Of a stretch of 64,000 nucleotides of DNA, positions 24,280 through 31,734 are shown one piece after another (position 1 is the stretch's first letter; every line of letters begins with the position of its first letter). The DNA is from Pseudomonas nitroreducens NBRC 12694 (GTDB lineage: Bacteria; Pseudomonadota; Gammaproteobacteria; Pseudomonadales; Pseudomonadaceae). A model generated the notes under the pieces. That model did not search any database. It saw nothing but the letters and a program-made list of their open reading frames with translations, and had not been told where the DNA came from. A program made the translations under genes and the position numbers. The stretch lies in contig NZ_BDAI01000001.1 of assembly GCF_002091755.1 (NCBI RefSeq), positions 1 to 64,000 of the forward strand, in the 5' to 3' direction.

Positions 24280-25785
24280 ATGTCTGACCTTCGCAGCCCT
24301 GCCGTCGCTACCAGCAACGGCGACGAAAGCCTGCTCGCCAGCCACGGCTACCGCCAGGAGCTGGACCGCGGGTTGAACCTGTGGTCGTCGTTCTCCGTCG
24401 GTTTCGCCACCATTTCCCCGGTCGTCGGCATCTACTCGGTGATGTCCCTGGGCGCCATGAGCGTCGGGCCGTCCTGGGTATGGGTCGTGCCCCTGTGCCT
24501 GCTCCTGCAACTGACCGTGGCACTGGTGTACGCCGAGCTGTCCTCGCAGTTCCCGCTGGCTGGCGGCTGCTACCAGTGGGTGCGGCGACTGATCGGCGAC
24601 CGCGCGGCCTGGTTCACCGGCTTCCTCTACCTCGCCTCCGCCCTCGCCTCGCTGACCACCGTCGCCTACCTGGGCGGCTTCTGGCTCGGCCTGCTGGTGA
24701 CCGGCGAACCGCCGTCCGCCAATGCGCAGGTACTCTGCGGCGCGGCGCTGCTGGCCCTTGGGTTGGCGGTCAACCTGCTGGGCATCAACCCGCTGAAGTA
24801 CTTCGTCAACGCCGGCATCTTCGCCGAGGCCATCGCCTCCATCGGCATCGGCGTGCTGTTGCTGCTGTTCTTCCGCAACCACTCCTTCGAGATGCTGTTC
24901 AGCAGCCTCAATGCCCTGGAAGTCTCCGGCGGCACCTACTGGAGCGGCTTCCTGACAGCACTGGCGGTGGGCGGCTGGGCCTTCCTCGGCTTCGATGCCT
25001 GCTCGCAGATTTCCGAGGAAACCACCGACGCCCGCGTCTCCACGCCCCGCGCCATCCTGCGTTCGATGCTGGTGGTCGGGCTGACGGTGATGCTCACCGC
25101 CTTCGCCGTCACCCTGTCGTACAAGGACCCGGCCGCCGTGGTCAGCGGGCAGGTCATCGACCCGGTAACCCCGGCCGTGGTGGACGCTTTCGGTGCCTGG
25201 GCCGAGCGGCCGTTCGTGGCCATCGTGCTGGTTGCCTTCGTCGCCTGCGTGGTCTCGGTGCAGACCTACATCGGCCGCGCCATCTTCGGCATGGCCCGCG
25301 ATGAAATCCTTCCCGGTTCCGCCCTGCTGCGCCGCGTCGACAAGCGCAAGGTACCGATGGCCGCGATGGTCTGCAGCACCCTGCTGGCCAGCCTGGGCCT
25401 GGCCCTGGGGCTGAACGCCACGGCGGTCGGCACGCTGATCGCCTTCGGCAGCGGCGGCTTCTTCTTCGTCTTCCTGATCGTCGCCGCCAGCGCGCTGTAT
25501 GCACGCCTGACCGGACGCTGGAACCCGGACAAGGGCGCACTGAAACTCGGCCGCAAGGGCCTGCTGGTCAACGTCATCGCCGTGGTCTGGCTGGTGTTCG
25601 AGGCGATCAACGTGGCCTGGCCGCGGGAGATGCTCGCCCCGCCCGGCGCGCCCTGGTTCCAGGTCTGGGCGGTGGTCGTGGTGTTCTCCGCCCTCGCCCT
25701 GTTCGGCCTGGCCTACCTGTTCATCGCCAAGCCGCACCGCCGCATCGCCACCAGCCTGAGCTTCGCCGGCCGCGCCGTCGGCTGA
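24280..25785 (+). CDS. APC superfamily amino acid/amine permease
   Basis: 501 residues with about 12 membrane helices. The first cytoplasmic motif is GLNLWSSFSVGFATISPV; PLAGGCYQWVRRLIGDRAAW and the GFDACSQISEETTDA loop are typical of the GABA/choline-type (BAT1/GabP-like) APC subgroup. GGAGG precedes the ATG by 6 bases. The next gene, an Fe-dependent alcohol dehydrogenase, is 117 bases downstream, so the pair may import and oxidise an amino alcohol or amine. Substrate not determinable. Confidence 0.88.
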   Translation: MSDLRSPAVATSNGDESLLASHGYRQELDRGLNLWSSFSVGFATISPVVGIYSVMSLGAMSVGPSWVWVVPLCLLLQLTVALVYAELSSQFPLAGGCYQWVRRLIGDRAAWFTGFLYLASALASLTTVAYLGGFWLGLLVTGEPPSANAQVLCGAALLALGLAVNLLGINPLKYFVNAGIFAEAIASIGIGVLLLLFFRNHSFEMLFSSLNALEVSGGTYWSGFLTALAVGGWAFLGFDACSQISEETTDARVSTPRAILRSMLVVGLTVMLTAFAVTLSYKDPAAVVSGQVIDPVTPAVVDAFGAWAERPFVAIVLVAFVACVVSVQTYIGRAIFGMARDEILPGSALLRRVDKRKVPMAAMVCSTLLASLGLALGLNATAVGTLIAFGSGGFFFVFLIVAASALYARLTGRWNPDKGALKLGRKGLLVNVIAVVWLVFEAINVAWPREMLAPPGAPWFQVWAVVVVFSALALFGLAYLFIAKPHRRIATSLSFAGRAVG

Positions 25786-25902
25786 GCGCTCACCTGAACG
25801 CCTGGCGCCGGGCCTGTCCGGCGCCCTGTTTCCCACTTCCTCCCGCCGCTGGCTTTGCACGAGCCGGCGCGGGCAGGCCATGCCTGAAATCCGGAGCTTG
25901 TC

Positions 25903-27084
25903 ATGTCCACCCTGAACTACTGGAACTACCCCACGGAAATCCTCTGCGGCGTCGGCGCCCTCGATCAACTGGCCGAGCGCTGCCGCCTGGCCGGCATGCT
26001 CAAGCCGCTGCTGGTCACCGACCCCGGCATGCTCGAACTGCCGCCGCTGCACGAAGTGCGGCGCCGCCTGGAAGCGGCCGGCATCGACTACGCGCTGTTC
26101 CACGGTTTCTCCAGCAACCCCGCGCTGGAAGAAGTCAGCGCCGGCGCCGGCGTTCTGGCCGAAGGCGGCCACGATTCGCTGATCGCCCTGGGCGGCGGCA
26201 GCGCGCTGGACGCAGCCAAGGGTATCGCCCTGCTCAGCCGCGATGCGAACGGCCTGCACAACTTCGAATGGTCGCAACTGATCGAGCGCTACCCGACCCT
26301 GGGCGACCACCCCGCCCTCGACCTGCCGCCGCTGATCGCCATTCCCACTACCGCCGGCACCGGCTCCGAACTGGGCCGCGAGGCCGTGCTGACCGATACC
26401 GCGCGCGGCATCAAGATAGTCGTCGGCCACCGCGAACTGCTGGCCCGCTCGGTGATTCTCGACCCGGTACTGACCGTCGGCCTGCCGAAGTCGCTCACCG
26501 CCGCCACCGGCATGGACGCCCTGACCCATCACCTGGAGTCGCTGTTCTCGCCGCTCTACCACCCGATGTCCGCCGGCGTAGCCATCGAAGGCGTGCGCCT
26601 GGTGAAGGAACACCTGCAACGCGCCGTGCGCAACGGCACCGACCTCGCCGCGCGCGAAGGCATGCTGGTGGCTTCGGCCAGTGCGGCAGTGGCCTTCCAG
26701 AAGGGACTCGGCGGCGTGCACGCGCTGGCCCACCCACTGGGCGCCAAGCACCACAAGCACCACGGCCTGCTCAACGCCGTGCTGCTGCCGTACCTGCTGG
26801 TGGCCAACCGCCCGGCCATCGAAGCCGACGCCACGCGTCTGGCGCGCTACCTGGAACTGCCGGAAGCGAGCTTCGAAGGCCTGCTGGGCTGGGTGCTGGA
26901 ACTGCGTTCGGCGGTGGGCATTCCGCATACGCTCAGGGAACTGGGCCTGGACGGCGAGGACGCGCTCTGGATCGGCGAACAGGCGGTGGCGGATATCTCC
27001 TCCTCCGGCACCAACGCCCTGCCGCTGCAGGCCGAGGACTACTCGCGCATCTACCTCAACGCGGTCAACGGCGTGCTCGCCTGA
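25903..27084 (+). CDS. Iron-containing alcohol dehydrogenase
   Basis: 393 residues. NAD-binding GGGSALDAAKG near residue 105 and IPTTAGTGSE near 148. The metal site is formed by Asp and His in MDALTHHLESL and the HALAHPLGAKHHKHHG segment, the family III ADH signature. It oxidises an alcohol or reduces an aldehyde using NAD(P). It is placed behind an APC permease and convergent with a LysR regulator, forming a small catabolic unit whose substrate is unknown. Confidence 0.9.
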   Translation: MSTLNYWNYPTEILCGVGALDQLAERCRLAGMLKPLLVTDPGMLELPPLHEVRRRLEAAGIDYALFHGFSSNPALEEVSAGAGVLAEGGHDSLIALGGGSALDAAKGIALLSRDANGLHNFEWSQLIERYPTLGDHPALDLPPLIAIPTTAGTGSELGREAVLTDTARGIKIVVGHRELLARSVILDPVLTVGLPKSLTAATGMDALTHHLESLFSPLYHPMSAGVAIEGVRLVKEHLQRAVRNGTDLAAREGMLVASASAAVAFQKGLGGVHALAHPLGAKHHKHHGLLNAVLLPYLLVANRPAIEADATRLARYLELPEASFEGLLGWVLELRSAVGIPHTLRELGLDGEDALWIGEQAVADISSSGTNALPLQAEDYSRIYLNAVNGVLA

Positions 27085-27087
27085 GGG

Positions 27088-27987
27088 TTAGCCGAGGCCG
27101 TGCACGCTCAGCAGGTCCTCGATGAAGGCACGGGCGGCCTCGCTGCGCGGCCGCCCGGCGTAGGTGATCATGCTGTGCGTCACCTCGTAGCAGAGCTGCC
27201 CCGGCAGCAGCGGCTTCATCCGCCCGCGCTCGACCCAGATGTTCGCGTAGTGGGTCGGCAGGTAGCCCAGGTGCGTGCCGGCCAGCACCGAATGCGCCAC
27301 CGCCTCCATGTGATGCGCGGTGGCGCTGCTGCGTTCGGGGCGGAACGGCAATTCCTGGTCCGCCGGCAGGAAGCCATGGCGCACCCAGTTGTACTCGGCG
27401 ATCTGCTCCAGTGTCGGCTCGTGCGCCGCGAACAGCGGGTGGCGCTCGCCGCAGAACACGCCGATTTCTTCCGTGTACAGCGGCAGGTAATCCAGGGTCG
27501 GGCGCGCGCGGCTGAAGTAGGAAATCGCCAGGTCCAGCTGGCCGTCGATCACCGCCAGCTCCAGCTCGGTGGGCGAATTCACGTAGAGGTTCAGCTGCAC
27601 GTCCTGCTCGCGACCGTGGAAGGCCGCCAGGGTCTCGTCGAAGCGCGCCTGCGGCAGGGTCGTGACGTTGTCCGCCAGCCCCAGGTACAGCTCGCCCACC
27701 AGCTTGCCCGAGAGCGCCTGCGCCTGGTCGCGGAACAGGCCGATGGCGTCGAACATCGCCTGGGACGCCTCGAGAATCCGCTGCCCTTTCGCGGTCAGGC
27801 GGAAGCCGCCCTTGCCGCGCTCGCACAGCCGATAGCCCAGGCGCTTCTCCAGGCTGCCGATGTGCATGCTGATGTTCGACTGGCTCATGTTCAGCTCGGC
27901 CTGCGCCGCGGTGAAGCCGCCGCACCTCACCACGGAGGCGAAGATGCGCAGCAGGCGCAGATCGAGGTCGGTGAAATTCCTGAGCAT
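27088..27987 (-). CDS. LysR family regulator
   Basis: 299 residues. The winged helix at 8-68 includes GGFTAAQAELNMSQSNISMHIGSLEKRLG. The substrate domain starts near residue 95 (LYLGLADNVTTLPQ). Its stop is three bases from the stop of the convergent Fe-ADH gene. It is the nearest regulator to the permease/Fe-ADH pair and may control it, although it is not in the usual divergent position. Confidence 0.9.
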   Translation of the reverse strand: MLRNFTDLDLRLLRIFASVVRCGGFTAAQAELNMSQSNISMHIGSLEKRLGYRLCERGKGGFRLTAKGQRILEASQAMFDAIGLFRDQAQALSGKLVGELYLGLADNVTTLPQARFDETLAAFHGREQDVQLNLYVNSPTELELAVIDGQLDLAISYFSRARPTLDYLPLYTEEIGVFCGERHPLFAAHEPTLEQIAEYNWVRHGFLPADQELPFRPERSSATAHHMEAVAHSVLAGTHLGYLPTHYANIWVERGRMKPLLPGQLCYEVTHSMITYAGRPRSEAARAFIEDLLSVHGLG

Positions 27988-28117
27988 GGGCAGCGTCCGT
28001 CGCTGGGCGGGCGGCTAGTCTACTGCACGGGGCACGGCCAGTCCCGCTGGTGCGATCCGATGGAATCCCTGGCGCGCCCGCGAGTCCCTGTTCAGGTAGC
28101 CCTGATGGAGAGAAGCC

Positions 28118-28603
28118 ATGCTGCTCGAAGGTTCCTGCCACTGCGGCGCCGTGCACTTCAGCCTGCACAGCGCCCATCCATACCCTTACCAGCGCTGCTA
28201 CTGTTCGATCTGCCGCAAGACCCAGGGCGGTGGTGGCTACGCGATCAACCTCGGCGGCGAGGCCGCCAGCCTCAGGGTGCGCGGGCGCAAGCACATCAGC
28301 ATCTACCACGCGAAGCTCCGTGAGGAAGGTCAGCGCACGCGTACCAGTGGCGCCGAACGGCACTTCTGCAGCCTGTGCGGCAGCGGCCTGTGGCTGTACG
28401 ACGCGCGATGGCCGGAGCTGATCCACCCCTTCGCCTCCGCCATCGACACCCCGCTGCCCGTGCCCCCCGAACACACCCACCTGCTGCTGCGCTCGAAGGC
28501 CAGTTGGGTCGAAGTGCAGGCCACGCCCCATGACCTGCAATTCGACGATTACCCGCAGGAGTCCATCGCCCAATGGCACGAACGGCTGGGCGTGGAAAAG
28601 TAA
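28118..28603 (+). CDS. GFA/CENP-V family zinc protein
   Basis: 161 residues. The zinc ligands lie in CHCGAV (residues 7-10), CYCSICRK and CSLCGSG, the pattern of the glutathione-dependent formaldehyde-activating (GFA/CENP-V) fold. Members bind glutathione adducts or are uncharacterised Zn proteins. GGAGAG lies 6 bases before the ATG. A second, different GFA member is encoded at 33796-34188. Confidence 0.87.
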   Translation: MLLEGSCHCGAVHFSLHSAHPYPYQRCYCSICRKTQGGGGYAINLGGEAASLRVRGRKHISIYHAKLREEGQRTRTSGAERHFCSLCGSGLWLYDARWPELIHPFASAIDTPLPVPPEHTHLLLRSKASWVEVQATPHDLQFDDYPQESIAQWHERLGVEK

Positions 28604-28606
28604 GGG

Positions 28607-28822
28607 TCACGCCCGCCAGAACGGCTTGGCGATCTCCGTCGCCACCTGGCGCCGAGTCAGGCCGATGTCCTCGATCAGGTGCGGATTGGCCCTGGCCATC
28701 ACGGCAAGTTGCTGGCGAAGCCGGGCGCGGGCCTGCCAGAGCGCCAGCAGTTCGGGCAGGGCCGACGGGCCGAAGCGCCCCGACGGAGCTTCCGACAGCA
28801 GCAGACGGGGAGTATCGTTCAT
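28607..28822 (-). CDS. DUF1127 family small protein
   Basis: 71 residues from ATG at 28822, chosen because GGAGG precedes it by 6 bases; longer starts lack this. The C-terminal half carries the DUF1127 pattern: an Arg-rich helix (RARLRQQLAVM), then ANPHLIEDIGLTRRQVATEIAKPFW. Short DUF1127 proteins can bind RNA or modulate phosphate and stress responses in alphaproteobacteria; function here is unknown. It is divergent from the winged-helix/TPR regulator. Confidence 0.8.
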   Translation of the reverse strand: MNDTPRLLLSEAPSGRFGPSALPELLALWQARARLRQQLAVMARANPHLIEDIGLTRRQVATEIAKPFWRA

Positions 28823-28899
28823 GACAGCCTCCATGGACTCGGACCTCATGGGTCAAGCATGGAGAGCACCCGGCAAGCCGTCCTTAAATGACGCCAAAC

Positions 28900-28919
28900 A
28901 CTTCCAAAAACTTGCAAAG
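28900..28919. promoter_or_regulatory. 10-base direct repeat in front of the winged-helix regulator
   Basis: ACTTCCAAAA followed immediately by ACTTGCAAAG, 9 bases upstream of the regulator start and between it and divergent DUF1127. OmpR/CadC-type winged helices bind direct repeats with about one helical turn spacing, so this is a candidate autoregulatory site. Confidence 0.4.
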
Positions 28920-28927
28920 GGGGCGGC

Positions 28928-30436
28928 ATGCAGCAATCGCGTCTGGCTTTCGGCCCCTTCGTGCTCGATGGCACCAGTGGCACGCTCAAGCGCAACGACG
29001 TTCCCGTGGCCGTCGGATTCCGTGCGCTGAACCTGCTGAGCGCCCTGCTCCAGCGGCCGGGTGAAATCCTCGGCAAGGCCGAGCTGATGGACGCCGCCTG
29101 GCCGGGCCTGGTGGTCGAGGAAGGCAACCTCACGGTGCAGATCGCCCAGTTGCGCAAGGTGCTGGGCGAGGCCCCCGACGGCAGCTCCTGGATCACCACG
29201 GTGCCCCGCGTCGGCTACCGCTTCAGCGCAAGCGTGGAACCCCTGGCCGAGGCGTCGCGTGCTCCGCTGGCGTTGCCGGATGAGCCTTCGATTGCCGTGC
29301 TGCCCTTCGTCAACGGCAGCCCCGATGCCGAGCAGGACTATTTCGTCGACGGCCTGACCGAGGATCTGACCACCGAACTGTCGAGGGCTTCCGGCCTGTT
29401 CGTGATCGCTCGCACTTCGGCCTTCGCCTACAAGGGCAAGGCCATGGACGTGCGCGAGATCGCCCGCCAACTGGGCGTGCGCTACCTGCTCCAGGGCAGC
29501 GCGCGCCGCGCCGATGCCCGCGTGCGGATCAACGCCCAGCTGGTGGATGCGCTCAGTGGCGAACAACTCTGGGCGGAACGCTTCGACCGCGAACTGGCGG
29601 CCGTCTTCGCCGTGCAGGACGAAGTCGCCGGGCACATCGTCCGGGCCCTGCTCGGCCATCTGCGCACGCCCCTGCCGCGCAATCGCCCGAGGAACATCGA
29701 GGCCTACGAACTGTGCGTGCGCGCCCGCCAGCTGATGGACGACTCGCCACTGGCCGCGCGCGAAGCACACCTGATGCTCAGCCGCGCCATCGCCCTCGAT
29801 CCGCAGTACGCCGAGGCGCGCCGCTGGCTGGCGATGAATCACTGGATGGGCTGGATACACAGCGGCGGCCCCACCCAGGCTGAGCGCGGCGCGGCACTGC
29901 AGCGGGCGCGCGAGGCCGTGGCCATCGACCCCAATGACGCCGGCTGCCGCTGGAGCCTGGCCTACCTGCTGACGTACGAACGGCAGTACGCCGAAGCCGA
30001 CCGGGAGTTCCAGCACGCCATCGAGCTCGACCCGAACGATGCGGACGCCTGGGCGGCGCTGTCCGACGTCACGGTACTGGCCGGGCGTATCGACGAAGGC
30101 CTGGAGTACATCCGCCGGGCCTTTCGCCTCAACCCCTTCCCCGCCGGCTGGTACTACCTGACCCTCGGCCAGGCACAGTACGCCGCGCGCGATTACCAGG
30201 GCGCCATCCAGACCCTGCGCCGCGACGAAACCTACCGCAGCAGCTCGCGGCGCTTCCTCGCCGCCAGCCTCGCGCAACTTGGCCGGCTGGACGAGGCCCG
30301 CGCGGAAACCGAATTCTTCCTGGTGGGCAATCCAAACTTCACCATCCGCCACTGGGTAGAGACCGAACCCCTGCGTGACGCGGCAGTGCGCGAACATTTC
30401 GTCGAAGGCTTCCGCCTGGCCAGGCTACCGGAGTAG
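28928..30436 (+). CDS. Winged-helix (OmpR/CadC type) regulator with TolB-like and TPR domains
   Basis: 502 residues. Residues about 1-100 form a Trans_reg_C winged helix (RPGEILGKAELMDAAWPG, then VEEGNLTVQIAQLRKVLGE, then ITTVPRVGYRF). Residues about 120-230 resemble the TolB-like/adenylate-cyclase-associated domain (SIAVLPFVNGSPDAEQDYF, DGLTEDLTTELS). From about 270 onward, TPR repeats run to the end (AREAVAIDPNDAG, FQHAIELDPNDADAW). There is no transmembrane helix, so it is cytoplasmic rather than CadC-like in the membrane. A strong GGGGG ribosome site precedes the ATG. Target genes unknown; it may control the divergent DUF1127 gene. Confidence 0.87.
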   Translation: MQQSRLAFGPFVLDGTSGTLKRNDVPVAVGFRALNLLSALLQRPGEILGKAELMDAAWPGLVVEEGNLTVQIAQLRKVLGEAPDGSSWITTVPRVGYRFSASVEPLAEASRAPLALPDEPSIAVLPFVNGSPDAEQDYFVDGLTEDLTTELSRASGLFVIARTSAFAYKGKAMDVREIARQLGVRYLLQGSARRADARVRINAQLVDALSGEQLWAERFDRELAAVFAVQDEVAGHIVRALLGHLRTPLPRNRPRNIEAYELCVRARQLMDDSPLAAREAHLMLSRAIALDPQYAEARRWLAMNHWMGWIHSGGPTQAERGAALQRAREAVAIDPNDAGCRWSLAYLLTYERQYAEADREFQHAIELDPNDADAWAALSDVTVLAGRIDEGLEYIRRAFRLNPFPAGWYYLTLGQAQYAARDYQGAIQTLRRDETYRSSSRRFLAASLAQLGRLDEARAETEFFLVGNPNFTIRHWVETEPLRDAAVREHFVEGFRLARLPE

Positions 30437-30540
30437 GCAGCCCATCACGCAATTGTCATCTGCGCCGTTCAGCATGGGCGCTCATGTATCGCCCGCCGAA
30501 CTCCGGCGGTGCGCTCGTCGCCAGCGCCAGATGACGGACC

Positions 30541-31530
30541 ATGACGGTAGACACGAGCACCTCCCGCAAGCAGTTCCTGATCCGCTCCGAGAACATGACT
30601 GCCGACGATTTCGGCGAGCTGTACACGCGGATGTTCGGCAGCCTCTATTCGGGGATGCCGCGGCCCGAAAAGCCCATCACGATCGGCGGCGTCTATGGCC
30701 GCTACGAGGGCGTGAGCTTCCGCCGCCTGAGCTTTCGCGGCGACCTGCTGACCGAGATGCCGGACCTCGACGACGAGATCACCTTCATCTTTCCCGGCGC
30801 CGGGCGCGTGGTCTTCAACCAGTCCGACGAAACCATCGGTACACCGCGCGTCGGCCTCGCCATCGAGAAGGCCTCGGTGCGTTCGGTCGGTTTCATCGAT
30901 GGCCACGCACACCACGGCCTGTCGGTGCGCCGCTCGCTGTTCGCGCGCCGGCTGGCAACGCTGCTGGGCCGGCCGATCAGCCACAAGGTGCGCTTCCAGC
31001 CGCGGGTCGACCTGCGCAACGAGGCCTTCCAGGGCATCAAGGCGATCGTCGCCATGGCCACCGGCAACGAGTTCGACCTGCTGATCAATTCCAGCGCGCT
31101 GATGCCGGCACGCCTGCAGGAAATGCTGGTGGATTCGGTGCTGGAAATCTGGCCGCACAACTACAGCGACGCGCTCAGGCGCCCTGCGCCGCAGATCGCG
31201 CCGCGCCACGTGAAACTGGCCATGGACTACATCCAGGAGCATCCGGACGCCCTGATCAGCGGCAGCGACCTGGCCGAGCTGACCAACGTCAGCCTGCGCG
31301 CCCTGCAGGAAGGCTTCCGCCGCTTCGTCGGCAGCTCCATCGTCGCCTACCAGCGCGAGGTGCGCCTGCAGCGCGCCTACGACGCGCTGCAGCAGGACGG
31401 TTCGCAATCGGTCAGCGAGATTTCCCTGGCCCTGGGCTTCAGCAACGTCGGGCGCTTCTGCCAGTACTTCCAGAGCGCCTACGGCATGAGCCCGGCAGAC
31501 CTGCGCAGGAACCTGTCGACGCCTGCCTAG
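30541..31530 (+). CDS. AraC family regulator
   Basis: 329 residues. The C-terminal domain has two helix-turn-helices (SGSDLAELTNVSLRALQEGFRR and VSEISLALGFSNVGRFCQYF) ending in GMSPADLRRN. The N-terminal half matches the AraC_binding_2/FeaR-like cupin-type domain with phrases such as ISHKVRFQPRVDL. Lies 105 bases after the TPR regulator on the same strand. Inducer and target unknown. Confidence 0.9.
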   Translation: MTVDTSTSRKQFLIRSENMTADDFGELYTRMFGSLYSGMPRPEKPITIGGVYGRYEGVSFRRLSFRGDLLTEMPDLDDEITFIFPGAGRVVFNQSDETIGTPRVGLAIEKASVRSVGFIDGHAHHGLSVRRSLFARRLATLLGRPISHKVRFQPRVDLRNEAFQGIKAIVAMATGNEFDLLINSSALMPARLQEMLVDSVLEIWPHNYSDALRRPAPQIAPRHVKLAMDYIQEHPDALISGSDLAELTNVSLRALQEGFRRFVGSSIVAYQREVRLQRAYDALQQDGSQSVSEISLALGFSNVGRFCQYFQSAYGMSPADLRRNLSTPA

Positions 31531-31598
31531 GGAAGCCACCGGCTCTGTTCGCGACGCCTGCTCCGTTTCCAGAGGAAAACTCTGGGCCACCCGGGGGC

Positions 31599-31669
31599 GT
31601 AGGGCGCATAACCCGGAACGGGTTATCCGCCGCCCTGGCGGATAACGCAGTGGGCGTTATGCGCCCTAC
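31599..31669. repeat. Extragenic palindromic repeat
   Basis: Outer arms GTAGGGCGCATAAC (31599-31612) and GTTATGCGCCCTAC (31656-31669) pair perfectly. Inner GTTATCCGCC/GGCGGATAAC arms give a second nested palindrome. Elements of this GTAGGGCG-type are common between pseudomonad genes. It lies between convergent genes. Confidence 0.75.
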
Positions 31670-31685
31670 GTGTTGGAAAGCAAAA

Positions 31686-31714
31686 CGGCCCGCCGCGTTG
31701 GACGCGACGGGCCG
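31686..31714 (-). terminator. Terminator of the phosphatase autotransporter gene
   Basis: CGGCCCGCCGCG pairs with CGCGACGGGCCG (one mismatch) around a short loop. Read on the minus strand it is followed by TTTTGCTTT. It lies 21 bases past the stop at 31735. Confidence 0.8.
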
Positions 31715-31734
31715 CTTACCTAGGCCGCCACCGA

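Noticed and set aside
24232..26928. Very long minus-strand open frame (about 900 codons) across the permease and alcohol dehydrogenase genes
   Set aside because: It is antisense to two well-recognised genes, has His/Gln/Gly/Arg-rich random composition typical of GC-rich shadow frames, and no ribosome site.
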